Shown here: one piece after another, positions 32,735 through 42,287 of the stretch
How the letters are laid out: each line of letters opens with the position of its first letter
How positions within the stretch are numbered: the stretch's first letter is position 1
DNA from: UBA4802 sp964509195
Lineage (GTDB): Bacteria; Spirochaetota; UBA4802; UB4802
Assembly (NCBI GenBank): GCA_964509195.1
Contig: CAZDWJ010000001.1
Location: forward strand, 434,001-498,000
Direction: 5' to 3'
DNA: 64,000 bases
Program-made: the position numbers and the translations under genes
Notes under the pieces: model-generated
Database searches by the model: none
Told to the model about the DNA's origin: nothing
The model's input: only the letters and a program-made list of their open reading frames with translations

Positions 32735-34708
32735 ATGAAAAAACTTTTAATTATACTGTTGGCAGGTTTTGTAGCATGTGCTACCGGGACACATACCATA
32801 GAAACAAAAGCTCTATCAAAAGATTTAAAAATGCTGGTCAATGAATCGTGTTTTGAGGTTGTAGTAAACAAGCCAGAGAAGGATACTCTGACATATGAAA
32901 AAGAACTTCCATGGCATCTGATTCCATATAATATACGTGTAGATAAATATTATTCAATCGGAACTGCGTTTGCTGTTTCTCCTACAGAGCTTTTAACAGC
33001 ATTCCATGTACTGGATTTAAAAACTGATTCGCTCATTTATAAGGATTTCTATATCCGCGATGCTCAGGGAAATGTCTATGAAATAGATAAAATACTGGCC
33101 TTTGACAGTCACAGGGATTTTATACGCTTCACGGTTAAGGATAAAACATTTTCAAAATATTTAAAGCTAAAAGATACATATACTATTGGCAATAATGTCT
33201 TTGCGGTGGGAAACGCATATGGCGAAGGCATTGTGATTCGCCAGGGTGAGCTTATTGGCACCTACCCTGAACCTGAGGATGGAAAGTTTAATCTTTTAAA
33301 AAGCTCTTCTGATGTCAATTTTGGCAACAGTGGTGGCCCACTCATTGATGAGCAGGCAAATGTTATTGGCATTGTGATACAGCGAAAAGATAATATTGCG
33401 TATTCGCTGCCAGTGGCTGAGGTTTTAAAAACCGGTAATCGTGGTATTTTCCATGTACGGATGAACTTTGGCTTTATACTGCTTCCAGAAAAGACAATTG
33501 TGAAGGATTTTGACGATGAGCTATCGCTACCAAAAGGATATAAAGAAATAAAAAAGGCATTCAATGAACGCTTTAAAAAATTCTATATAGCAACAATGGA
33601 TGAGCTTTTAAAAGGCCAGGGGAAAGGGATGTTCCCTGAAGGAGAGGAGTCGCTTATCCCGCTTTTTGATTTTACCGATAGTTACTTTTTACAGGTCAAT
33701 TACTTAAGTAAGGACAACAATAAATGGACCATCTCAAATGTTGAATATAAGGAAACAAAGATACGTGGCAATGGTGTCATCCGCATGGCAAACCCTGATA
33801 AGCGGTTGCTTTTCATTGATATTTCGCGCCCGGATGATGTAAGCCTTCAGGATATGCTGAACGATCCTAAAGTGGGCATGAAACTTGTTTTAGAAGGGCA
33901 GAGCATCACCCGCGACTTTGCTGATGTTAAAACGCGGATAATGTCATTGGGCGATCCAATTGCTATTGAGTATCATACAGATACATATGGGCGTAAATGG
34001 CGGCTGTGCACGTGGCTGCTGGAATATTCTGATGAGGCCATAATAAGCTGTGCAACGCCAACACCGGAGGGCATGTGTGCAGTAGTTGTTATTTGCGAAA
34101 CATCAGAGATAGAGTTCTGGAAATATGATGCACTCAAGCTTTTAGATTTTGTGCAATTATCATATTACGGGAGCCTAAAAGACTGGAAACAATTTTTAAC
34201 CAATAATAAATTGCTGCCAAAAGCACTGAGTGGCATAAAATTTGATTATTCAGCGCAAAAGGGACTTCAGTTTGGCACAGGTTTATTTTCAATTAATACC
34301 GGGAATGACATTATTGCTATTAATGATGATGTGCGGATGGGAATAAATTTTGGTTATGTAAAACAGGTGTCAGGCACAGAATGGGCCATACGGCGCGTCA
34401 TGTTGAGTGAATACCAGAAAGATAATTATCTGGTTCTTGTTAACTGGTTTGCGCCTGACAAACGACTGCCAAAAGATTATCTCAATTATTGGAACAGTAT
34501 TCTGAACGCAGAGCATCCGTACACCATGAAGCCGTTTACCAGCGACAACTCAACAAAGATTGCTGCAGTGGTAAAGATGATTCAGGAAAAACCTGAAAAA
34601 GTTACTAAGCTATATACTCTATTCTTAGGTAAAGCCGGAAAAGTAGATGATGATAGAATGATTAAGGATTTTAAAAAGCTAATGAATGGCATAGTTATCA
34701 ATGAATAG
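32735..34708 (+). CDS. Trypsin-like serine protease lipoprotein with large unknown C-terminal domain
   Basis: 657 residues. Lipobox GFVAC with Cys15. A DegP/HtrA-type protease domain (about 65-235) has the full triad: His91 in LLTAFH, Asp128 in SHRDFI, Ser199 in FGNSGGP. No PDZ domain is visible; instead ~420 residues of unrecognised sequence follow, with repeated beta patterns such as DKRLLFIDIS and DDVRMGINFG. Should act outside the cytoplasm, anchored to a membrane, in protein processing or quality control. Ends at a strong terminator shared with the convergent abfD gene. Confidence 0.85.
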   Translation: MKKLLIILLAGFVACATGTHTIETKALSKDLKMLVNESCFEVVVNKPEKDTLTYEKELPWHLIPYNIRVDKYYSIGTAFAVSPTELLTAFHVLDLKTDSLIYKDFYIRDAQGNVYEIDKILAFDSHRDFIRFTVKDKTFSKYLKLKDTYTIGNNVFAVGNAYGEGIVIRQGELIGTYPEPEDGKFNLLKSSSDVNFGNSGGPLIDEQANVIGIVIQRKDNIAYSLPVAEVLKTGNRGIFHVRMNFGFILLPEKTIVKDFDDELSLPKGYKEIKKAFNERFKKFYIATMDELLKGQGKGMFPEGEESLIPLFDFTDSYFLQVNYLSKDNNKWTISNVEYKETKIRGNGVIRMANPDKRLLFIDISRPDDVSLQDMLNDPKVGMKLVLEGQSITRDFADVKTRIMSLGDPIAIEYHTDTYGRKWRLCTWLLEYSDEAIISCATPTPEGMCAVVVICETSEIEFWKYDALKLLDFVQLSYYGSLKDWKQFLTNNKLLPKALSGIKFDYSAQKGLQFGTGLFSINTGNDIIAINDDVRMGINFGYVKQVSGTEWAIRRVMLSEYQKDNYLVLVNWFAPDKRLPKDYLNYWNSILNAEHPYTMKPFTSDNSTKIAAVVKMIQEKPEKVTKLYTLFLGKAGKVDDDRMIKDFKKLMNGIVINE

Positions 34709-34710
34709 GA

Positions 34711-34740
34711 TATGTGGGGGCCCTGTAAGGCCCCACATAT
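34711..34740. terminator. Strong bidirectional hairpin between protease and abfD genes
   Basis: Arms TATGTGGGG and CCCCACATA, extended by CC/GG with one bulged G, around a CTGTAA loop. The right flank is T/A-rich (TTATTTATT). It lies exactly between the two convergent stop codons. Confidence 0.8.
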
Positions 34741-34743
34741 TAT

Positions 34744-36201
34744 TTATTCCTCACCTGTAATTACCTGCGCTAATCGTTGTGCAGTCTTTTGTTTTTCCTT
34801 CACATTTGATTCTCGTGCTATCATGATGCGCTGTGCCTGGGGTGAACCTGCACCGTGCATTGACTCAGTCAGATAGCCAACAGCTGCTGTCCCCATGGTA
34901 ATGTTTTCAATAAGGCGCAGTATCTTTATGCGGTGTTCCGTTGGCACGTCGCTTTTTGCTTTAAAATATTTTTTAATCCATCTACCTGCTTCTGGATGAT
35001 GTAAATCATCTGCTGAAGGAAGGGTCACCAGCGCGCCACCTGCAATATCCTGCGCAAGCCGTGCAATCGCATATGGGAAGCGCGTGACGTTCTGCTTGTG
35101 CACATTAGCAAGGAGGGTATTGACCATGTAGGTACCCGGATCTTCGCGCTTGCCTTCCGATGCACAGGCAATGCATCCACAGTACAGTGTTTCATTTAAG
35201 TGTATCATTTCAATAATTTTATCTTTAACATGCGATGCTTTGTCAATGCCGTTATACTCAGCTATTGTCTGCGTTGCACCAATGAGTACATCTCCTACAC
35301 CAACCTTGCATGCATAGCTCTGGCGGTGGTATGAGGCAAAGCGTTCAACTAGATGTCCTGCAAAATCATATTCTTTATACATAAACACTCTATCCCATGG
35401 GACAAACACATCATCAAATACAATAAGCGCTTCGTGCCCGCCAAATAGTGCGTTTCCCTGATCAATGGTATATTGTTCAAGTTTACGTGTATCGCACGAC
35501 TGGCGTCCGTAAATATAAATAATCCCTTGAGTATCTGCAGGTACTGCAAAGGAAACAGCCCAATCTTTATCCTCCGGGCGCATGGCGATAGTTGGCATAA
35601 CAATAATTTCATGTGAGTTGAGTGCACCGGTTTGATGTGCTTTTGCACCACGAACTATGATTCCGTCTTTTGTTTCATTTACTACGTGCAGGTACAGATC
35701 GGGATCTTCCTGTTTGTGTGGGGGAAGTGACCTGTCGCCTTTTGGATCGGTCATTGCGCCATCACAGACTAAATCATTATCCTGCACATACTGTAAATAT
35801 TTTAAAAAGCGCTGGTAATACTGGGTACCATATTTCTGGTCAATGGCATAGGTCGTCATGGACAGCGCGTTGAGTGCATCCATTCCTACACAGCGCTGAA
35901 AACAGCAGCCTGTTTTTGCACCTAATAGGCGGCTCATCTTGCTTTTTTTTACAAGGTCATCAATACTCTGATGAATGTGGGTAAACCGGTTTATTGTATT
36001 GCCGGTAATATGTGAGGTTGCCGTCATAATGTCTCTATATTCATCTTTCTGTGCAAGTGCATAGGTCATGGCAACCGCATTTAAAGATGGCTTAATAATG
36101 GGATTATCCACAGTATTCTCAATCTTTTGTCCAAAAAGGTATATCGTCCGCTTTAATTTTCTTATACTATCGATATATTCAGCAGGGGTTTTCAGTGGCA
36201 T
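34744..36201 (-). CDS. abfD: 4-hydroxybutyryl-CoA dehydratase / vinylacetyl-CoA isomerase
   Basis: 485 residues, full length for AbfD. It dehydrates 4-hydroxybutyryl-CoA to crotonyl-CoA using FAD and an oxygen-sensitive [4Fe-4S] cluster. Probable cluster ligands: C100 and C104 (CCFQRC), H292 and C298 (YHRQSYACK). In the Clostridium aminobutyricum enzyme the ligands are C99, C103, H292 and C299, so the His-Cys spacing here is one residue shorter as far as I can count. Strong AAGGAGG site before the ATG. With the CoA-transferase at 17476 it supports a 4-hydroxybutyrate to crotonyl-CoA route. Related 4-hydroxyphenylacetate 3-monooxygenases share the fold but lack the cluster Cys. Confidence 0.93.
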   Translation of the reverse strand: MPLKTPAEYIDSIRKLKRTIYLFGQKIENTVDNPIIKPSLNAVAMTYALAQKDEYRDIMTATSHITGNTINRFTHIHQSIDDLVKKSKMSRLLGAKTGCCFQRCVGMDALNALSMTTYAIDQKYGTQYYQRFLKYLQYVQDNDLVCDGAMTDPKGDRSLPPHKQEDPDLYLHVVNETKDGIIVRGAKAHQTGALNSHEIIVMPTIAMRPEDKDWAVSFAVPADTQGIIYIYGRQSCDTRKLEQYTIDQGNALFGGHEALIVFDDVFVPWDRVFMYKEYDFAGHLVERFASYHRQSYACKVGVGDVLIGATQTIAEYNGIDKASHVKDKIIEMIHLNETLYCGCIACASEGKREDPGTYMVNTLLANVHKQNVTRFPYAIARLAQDIAGGALVTLPSADDLHHPEAGRWIKKYFKAKSDVPTEHRIKILRLIENITMGTAAVGYLTESMHGAGSPQAQRIMIARESNVKEKQKTAQRLAQVITGEE

Positions 36202-36350
36202 GATTATCCTCCTTTAGTAAAAAGTTAATGTACATTCATATATGTATCGGGAATTTTATTATTGTCAATAAATATATCAAGTGTTGGTCTGTACATTGGC
36301 TACGGCATAGGGGTATTCATTAGAATAGTACAAAATAATACTATTTCATC

Positions 36351-37088
36351 TCATGAATGCATTGTAAGCCATGAAACAATATAGTGCAAGATTAATTCCA
36401 CATGCTTTTGCGACGTCAATGTGTGATCGCCATCGGGGATGATGTGCATGGTATGGGGCACGCAGAGGTTTTTCTGTAGGGTGTGCGCATGATTTACATG
36501 GACAACGTCATCATTCTGTCCGTGTATAATACACACTGGAACATCAATACGGGGGATTAGCTTTTCTAATCCAATGCTGTCCATCTGCTGCAGAGATTGT
36601 GCATCAATTTTATATTCACCAACCTGAACATAGGTTCCAGAGATTCCTTGAGGAGCTATCGCCCTGACTAAATCTTTTAAATGTGCTGGTGTTGCAATAA
36701 GGCTTATGCTTTTTATTGAAAAGATGTATGGTGTGATTGCTACATAGTACAGCGCTATGGCGCCACCCATACTTGAACCAATAATATGCAGGTTAGGGTT
36801 ATATGTGTTTGCAGCATATTCTAACACCGCATTGAGTTCATCAGCACACTGCGGTAGGGAAATAATAAGCGGATGGTTGCTTGTATAGTGCCGCGTGTAG
36901 CCATAGCTGAATGAAATAACCGTATAGCCACTGTCATGAAGCGCAGGTGCTATCTGGTTTATCTTGTAGGCATCTTTAGAAGAAAAAAGCCCGTGACTGT
37001 AAACAATAGTGCCCGCACTCTCTTCACGGGGATATACAATCGCATCTATTGGTTCTTTATAGGGAATAGTTATGGTGCGATAGCTCAT
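36351..37088 (-). CDS. Alpha/beta hydrolase
   Basis: 245 residues with the hydrolase fold. The nucleophile Ser is in the elbow GSSMGG (about 109-114), Asp in IHGQNDDVVH, His in DGDHTL near the C-terminus. No signal peptide: cytoplasmic esterase, thioesterase or carbon-carbon hydrolase; substrate not readable. Third gene of a three-gene operon (37547-39808, 37091-37537, then this one), starting 2 bp after the previous stop. Confidence 0.82.
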   Translation of the reverse strand: MSYRTITIPYKEPIDAIVYPREESAGTIVYSHGLFSSKDAYKINQIAPALHDSGYTVISFSYGYTRHYTSNHPLIISLPQCADELNAVLEYAANTYNPNLHIIGSSMGGAIALYYVAITPYIFSIKSISLIATPAHLKDLVRAIAPQGISGTYVQVGEYKIDAQSLQQMDSIGLEKLIPRIDVPVCIIHGQNDDVVHVNHAHTLQKNLCVPHTMHIIPDGDHTLTSQKHVELILHYIVSWLTMHS

Positions 37089-37090
37089 GG

Positions 37091-37537
37091 TTACATGCGC
37101 TGCAAAGTTATCACTGGTTCAAAATACCCTTCAGAATTAATTCCATCAATGACAATGGACAGCGGCTTTAATTCAAGCATTTTTTTATTGTTTTTGGTGA
37201 AAACACTGGCATTAAAAAGGAAATAAGATGATTTTACCTGTGCAAAGCCGGTTGTGGTATTGATATCACAGCAGCTATCAACATTTTTCATCTGGTTAAT
37301 GTTGATACGGATAGTTTGCGGATTGTCAAAGGTGTACACACCCTTAAACACCACCGCACTTGTTTGCATAAAGATAATACACACTGCCTGATAGTTTTTA
37401 TACAACCTGAATTCATATCCGTAGTTACCCCGATAGAGTAACTGCCATCTGCCCACAACATCGGCAAACTGAAGTGAGTATGTGACGATAGTTACTGTTA
37501 TAAGTATCAATGCAATGATAATGCTTTTTAGGCGCAT
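37091..37537 (-). CDS. Small membrane-anchored or exported protein, unknown
   Basis: 148 residues with one N-terminal hydrophobic segment (SIIIALILITVTIVTYSLQF), no lipobox, then a beta-rich domain starting VVGRWQLLYRGNYGYEFRLY, which looks lipocalin-like. Probably faces the periplasm. Between the fusion oxidoreductase (9 bp upstream) and the hydrolase (2 bp downstream). Function unknown. Confidence 0.65.
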   Translation of the reverse strand: MRLKSIIIALILITVTIVTYSLQFADVVGRWQLLYRGNYGYEFRLYKNYQAVCIIFMQTSAVVFKGVYTFDNPQTIRININQMKNVDSCCDINTTTGFAQVKSSYFLFNASVFTKNNKKMLELKPLSIVIDGINSEGYFEPVITLQRM

Positions 37538-37546
37538 GCTGTCCTG

Positions 37547-39808
37547 CTACCGTACCTCTAACGGTTGGTACGAATTGTGATGGATTTTACGCACAATATC
37601 ACTGGTAATATCAGCTACCGTTGCACAGCCTGTCAGTATCATGGCCTTTTTTAGCTCCACCTGAAGTGTCCTTAGGTAATAGGCAACTGCTTCAGAGCCC
37701 ATGCCAACTGCAGCTATTGCAACAGGCCTGCCAATGAGTACATATTCAGCACCTAACGCTAATGCCTTTAAAATGTCAACACCTGTTCTGAATCCCCCGT
37801 CAATTAATATATGGATGTGCCCTCTGACTTCACGTACAATATCCTCAAGGACATCCATGGTGCCCACCATTTCATCAAGAACACGTCCTCCGTGATTGGA
37901 TACAACAAGCGCATGAGCACCAGCTTCTACCGCCATTGCTGCATCGCGCGGGTTCATAATACCTTTAAGTATGAATGGCAGATGTGTGGATGAGATAATG
38001 CTTTTAAGCTCATGTAAGCTTTTTGGTTTTACCGCCTGATGTTTTAATTCCATTGTTTTGAATACAATTGCATCAATATCCATGCCTACAGCAACAGCAC
38101 CAGCATCTTCAGCGGCTTTAATTCGCTTTATAATATCATCATTATTTGCCCTTGGTTTAAATATGGGTATGCCCATACCGCCAAATTGCGCAAGTGCTTC
38201 CATGGCTATTTTGTATTTTTCAGGATCAGCTCCATCACCTAAAAATGCAATGGTACCTGCATCCATACACCCCTTTACAACTGCAATGTTGTAATCTAAT
38301 TCATCTATCGCACCACCCAAATTGGTGATAGCTCCAGTTATGGGTGCTGCCATTACAGGGAATGACAGGTGTATGCCAAAGAGTGAAGAAGATGTGTCGG
38401 GATTGGTGACATCATGGATGACGCGGGTATTGATCTTGTAGTTGAGTAATGCCTCGCTGTTTCGCTTAAATGAAGCGCCGCTGCCAGCACCACCCATCCC
38501 CGGGACGCCACTGGCGCAATCTTTGCCATTACACTGTTTGCATACGTAGCATACCTTGCGCAATCGTTCACGTGCAGAAATATTTATTGTGTCCATAGAA
38601 AGTTCAGATTCATCGCATATTTCTATTTTAATCATTTCTTTGCATTTGCTCACGGCTTCTTCTGCTTCTTCAAGTGTATCAGCAACAGCAATAATGTGGC
38701 CTGCTTTTTCAACATTTGAGGTTGGTTTTTTTACTTTATCGCCTGGCTTAACATTTATAAAAATTTCGGCTATGCCGGGTATTTTCAAAGCTTCTTCTAC
38801 TCCACATATTTTTTTTACTATGCCTGGTTGTGTGATGATTGCACGCTCAATGGATACCCTGTTATAAAGTGGTTCAAGATTGCCCGGTTCCTGCCCCAGG
38901 GCAAGTTCAATTGCAGCGCGCATCAGATTAACACCAGTTGAAAGAGGATAGGTGTATGCTGACATGAATCCGCCAGAAAGGCGCGCAGCCAACTCACCAA
39001 TCTTGGGGCCTTCTTTTGTTATTTTAATGTCGCCTTTGGCACAACCTAACTGTATCCCAAGAGCTTTTATGCCAGCTTTCATCACTTCGCAGGCACTATC
39101 CTGTAGTTCTTTTGGCAGTTGAGATGGCATGGTATGCCCGGTTTCAACAAAGTGCGGCGGGTATTCTATAATGCGGTCAGCAATCCCGGTAAATGTTACT
39201 TCGCCATTGAACACAACTGCATCTATGGATAATTCATGACCTTCCATAAATTCTTCTATGATTAATTCACCACTGGGGGATGCGCTTTTAGCAAATGCAA
39301 AGGCATCGGCTATCTGATTCTTATTGTCAATACGCACCACACCGCGAGCACCCATATTATCTGATGGTTTGATGACAACAGGAAAACCTAATACCTTGCA
39401 TGCTTTTTTTGCATCGGAAAGTGACCATACAGGGAAAAAATGAGGTGATGGCACACCGTGCTCAAAAAATCGTGTGCGCATCTTGATTTTGTTAGTGGCA
39501 GCAATGGCATCTTCAAATTTTATCCCGGGGAGATTGAGGGCATTGGCAACTGCTGCAACTGTAGCGGAAGCATCGGTGCCAACGGTTAGCACGCCGGAAA
39601 TAGGGGTATGTTCATTCTGCTTTTTTGCAACCCGTACAGAGCCTTCAATGTCGCGGGTACTCATGACGATGGGGATATCGGCATATTTCATTCCTAGTGC
39701 ATTGGGGTTATAATCAGTCACTATCACTTGTAATCCCATTTTCTGCGCTGTCTGTATCACAGGTACCTGTAAAAGGCCACCGCCAATTACCATAATGGTC
39801 TTTTTCAT
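37547..39808 (-). CDS. Fusion of ATP-grasp ligase and FMN-dependent alpha-hydroxy-acid oxidase-like domain
   Basis: 753 residues in two enzymatic halves. Residues 1-400: ATP-grasp ligase of the carbamoyl-phosphate-synthase/PurK-like type (IMVIGGGLLQVPVIQTAQKM; GFPVVIKPSDNMGARGVV; GELAARLSGGF). Residues 413-753: FMN TIM barrel of the lactate-oxidase/IDI-2-like group (MAAPITGAITNLGG; KGIMNPRDAAMAVEAG; SNHGGRVLD; GGFRTGVDILKALALGA). At its start is a Cys cluster C420-x2-C423-x2-C426-x4-C431, found in clostridial stand-alone alpha-hydroxy-acid-oxidizing proteins and suggesting a metal or Fe-S site. I know the halves as separate proteins. Ribosome site GGGGGA. First gene of an operon with 37091 and 36351. 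Confidence 0.85.
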   Translation of the reverse strand: MKKTIMVIGGGLLQVPVIQTAQKMGLQVIVTDYNPNALGMKYADIPIVMSTRDIEGSVRVAKKQNEHTPISGVLTVGTDASATVAAVANALNLPGIKFEDAIAATNKIKMRTRFFEHGVPSPHFFPVWSLSDAKKACKVLGFPVVIKPSDNMGARGVVRIDNKNQIADAFAFAKSASPSGELIIEEFMEGHELSIDAVVFNGEVTFTGIADRIIEYPPHFVETGHTMPSQLPKELQDSACEVMKAGIKALGIQLGCAKGDIKITKEGPKIGELAARLSGGFMSAYTYPLSTGVNLMRAAIELALGQEPGNLEPLYNRVSIERAIITQPGIVKKICGVEEALKIPGIAEIFINVKPGDKVKKPTSNVEKAGHIIAVADTLEEAEEAVSKCKEMIKIEICDESELSMDTINISARERLRKVCYVCKQCNGKDCASGVPGMGGAGSGASFKRNSEALLNYKINTRVIHDVTNPDTSSSLFGIHLSFPVMAAPITGAITNLGGAIDELDYNIAVVKGCMDAGTIAFLGDGADPEKYKIAMEALAQFGGMGIPIFKPRANNDDIIKRIKAAEDAGAVAVGMDIDAIVFKTMELKHQAVKPKSLHELKSIISSTHLPFILKGIMNPRDAAMAVEAGAHALVVSNHGGRVLDEMVGTMDVLEDIVREVRGHIHILIDGGFRTGVDILKALALGAEYVLIGRPVAIAAVGMGSEAVAYYLRTLQVELKKAMILTGCATVADITSDIVRKIHHNSYQPLEVR

Positions 39809-39993
39809 GCAATCCCCCTATATTATGTCACATTAACATTTCCTGACAAATGAAGCAACACTTTTGCTGGTATAATTATTGGCTATTTTGCCTATAAACT
39901 TAAATGTAATTTTTAGTTGCATTTCTGTGGCATTTTGCAATAGTATATAGTACTGTGGTGAATTTTTAAATTGATTAAGTAAGGGAATGGTGT

Positions 39994-41424
39994 ATGTATA
40001 AAAAAATAAGTATTGCTCTATTTTTTGTTTTTGTGACAGCTCTGTATGCACAGGACCCTGAGGAATTAACAAAAGAGGGTGTTGAGTTAGGAAGAAAGCA
40101 AAAATACCAAGAATCTTTGCAAAAACTTGATGAATCAATTCAAATTTACAATATACGCTCAGCCAGAACACTGCATAACATAGGCTATGTGTATGAACTG
40201 AAAGGTGATATTGAAAAAGCAATACCGGCATATGAAGAGGCAGTACGGCGAAATCCAATACAAGTACCATCGCTGGAACGGTTGGGCTTTTTATACTACA
40301 AAACAGGTTTATTTGACAGGGCTGTTGCAACAGGTGAACAGGTGCTAAAACTTGACCCTAAAAATCAGGAAGTAATCAAATGGCTGCCTGATGCCTATAA
40401 ACAGAAACTGATAGCTCAGGCTCAGAAACAGCTGGAAGAAAAAGCGGCACAAGAAGAAAAAGTTACAAAACAAGAGGTTGCAGAGGAGGAAAAACCACAG
40501 GAAAAGAAGAGAGTGCTTTTTGCCACGTTTGATGGAATGTCACGGATAGGCTATTTTCTTGATGGTGGAGGCTTTGAGGTTGTGAGCGATAATGGCATTG
40601 GGCCTAATATGCCATTACTGTTATATATTGATGCTGGTCCATTTAATGGATGGGAGGCTCGTATTACAACCGGTAATCCTTACTATGGGGCATTAATGCC
40701 CGATGCGAATGTATGGATGGAGAAAGTGGAAGGGTTATTTAATGCGGGAGGATACTATTTAGGATTTGGTATACTGGGTAATCATCATCGCAGCGGCAAA
40801 GTGTTTGGTGAGAATACACACATAAACGATTATAAATTAGGAATGGTGTTTGGTTTTACGCAGGATAAAGCCAAGGTTGATATAGCCCTGTACCCACGGC
40901 TTATTATGCGTGATGGGGAAAAATCAAGCGGTAAAACTTTTGATGCTGATTATTTTGATTTTGCATATACGTACACGTTTGATAAATATTTACTTTATTA
41001 TACCAAGCTCACCATTAATGAATTTTACTTTTTTGACCATACAATACCAGCGTGTTTATATGCTGGTGTCTATGATTTTAGCATAGGGGTTGTTTTAAAC
41101 AGGTATAATGAATTAACAGGGCAGAAGAAACTCTCCTTTCATTTTAGCCTTACAGAACGCATGTATTTTGGCAATATCAACACTGAAAACCCGTACACAA
41201 AGTTTGGGAATGGACAGGGCTGGTTTGGTATAAATACTGATAAATGGACAAAGGGTGATCCATTTTCAGGATTTAGATCGCTTTCGCATGTGTTGACTGT
41301 TGGTGTGGAGGAATATGTTCATAAAAATATTTTTCTCTATCAGACATTGGGTTTTGAACTATCGGATACATCTGAAGATCATCATGAAATTACTTTTAAA
41401 CTTGGGATAGGTGTTGAAATTTAG
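39994..41424 (+). CDS. Exported TPR protein with barrel-like C-terminal domain
   Basis: 476 residues. Signal peptide MYKKISIALFFVFVTALYAQ. TPR-like repeats (about 25-125; TLHNIGYVYELKGDIEKAIP; LERLGFLYYKTGLFDRAVA) are followed by a Lys/Glu-rich linker (about 143-172). The C-terminal ~300 residues are rich in alternating aromatic beta strands (YFDFAYTYTFDKYLLYYTKL; FEYVH-like) and end in an amphipathic strand (HHEITFKLGIGVEI), as in outer-membrane barrels. Probably an outer-membrane or periplasmic protein. The inositol-phosphatase gene begins 2 bp after it. Function unknown. Confidence 0.7.
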   Translation: MYKKISIALFFVFVTALYAQDPEELTKEGVELGRKQKYQESLQKLDESIQIYNIRSARTLHNIGYVYELKGDIEKAIPAYEEAVRRNPIQVPSLERLGFLYYKTGLFDRAVATGEQVLKLDPKNQEVIKWLPDAYKQKLIAQAQKQLEEKAAQEEKVTKQEVAEEEKPQEKKRVLFATFDGMSRIGYFLDGGGFEVVSDNGIGPNMPLLLYIDAGPFNGWEARITTGNPYYGALMPDANVWMEKVEGLFNAGGYYLGFGILGNHHRSGKVFGENTHINDYKLGMVFGFTQDKAKVDIALYPRLIMRDGEKSSGKTFDADYFDFAYTYTFDKYLLYYTKLTINEFYFFDHTIPACLYAGVYDFSIGVVLNRYNELTGQKKLSFHFSLTERMYFGNINTENPYTKFGNGQGWFGINTDKWTKGDPFSGFRSLSHVLTVGVEEYVHKNIFLYQTLGFELSDTSEDHHEITFKLGIGVEI

Positions 41425-41426
41425 GT

Positions 41427-42212
41427 ATGGATTATAGCGCTATAACTGAATATGCTATTGATGTGTGTAAACAGGCAGGCGCTATTGTCATGGAAGGGTA
41501 TTACAGTAACGATGTCACAATAGATTATAAAAGCAGAACAAATCTGGTAACCAATATTGACTATGAATCTGAAAAATTTATTGTTGAGAGCATAAAGAAA
41601 AAGTTCCCAGAACATGACATTGTTGCTGAAGAAGGGAGTTTGAAAAAAACAGGTGGAAATTACGTGTGGTATGTAGATCCGCTAGATGCCACAAATAACT
41701 TTGCACATAAAATCCCGCTTTTTTGTGTTACTATCGCACTATATTCACGAGAACTGCAATCCACGATAGTTGGTGTTGTCTATGAGCCTTTACGAGACGA
41801 ATGTTTTTATGCGTGGGAAGGTGGCGGTGCGTATCTGAATACAAAGCGCATCTATGTTTCCCAGATTCAGGATATTGGCATTTCGGTTATTGCAACGGGA
41901 TTCCCCTATAAGAAGGATGATCCAAAAGTTAATAATCTGAAGCAGTTTAATAATGTTTTGCCGCATGTGCAGGGAGTGAGGCGTATGGGGTCAGCAGCTA
42001 TTGACCTTTCGTATGTAGCGTGTGGCAGGTTTGATGGCTATTGGGAGCCTATGCTGTATCCCTGGGATATGGCAGCAGGTGCGCTCATTGTCAAAGAAGC
42101 AGGTGGAATGGTTACAAAATACAATGGCGATAGTTTTGATCCTGAATTCCCTGAGATTTGTGCCACCAATGGGCTTATTCACCAGCAATTGCTAAATTGT
42201 ATTAATACATAG
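41427..42212 (+). CDS. suhB: Inositol monophosphatase family protein
   Basis: 261 residues. Metal-binding motifs: Glu68-Glu69 in VAEEG, DPLDATN (84-90; the family norm is DPLDGT-x-N), and the C-terminal WEPMLYPWDMAAGALIVKEAGG with the third metal Asp. Removes phosphate from inositol 1-phosphate or related sugar phosphates using Mg2+. In bacteria with phosphatidylinositol this completes inositol synthesis; fructose-bisphosphatase or PAP phosphatase activities are alternatives. Probably co-transcribed with the TPR protein. Confidence 0.88.
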   Translation: MDYSAITEYAIDVCKQAGAIVMEGYYSNDVTIDYKSRTNLVTNIDYESEKFIVESIKKKFPEHDIVAEEGSLKKTGGNYVWYVDPLDATNNFAHKIPLFCVTIALYSRELQSTIVGVVYEPLRDECFYAWEGGGAYLNTKRIYVSQIQDIGISVIATGFPYKKDDPKVNNLKQFNNVLPHVQGVRRMGSAAIDLSYVACGRFDGYWEPMLYPWDMAAGALIVKEAGGMVTKYNGDSFDPEFPEICATNGLIHQQLLNCINT

Positions 42213-42287
42213 ATTAGTATTGTTCTAAATTTTATTGAGTGCTTTACCGATACATAATAAGAAAAATTGTTATTATGGGCGGTCTAT

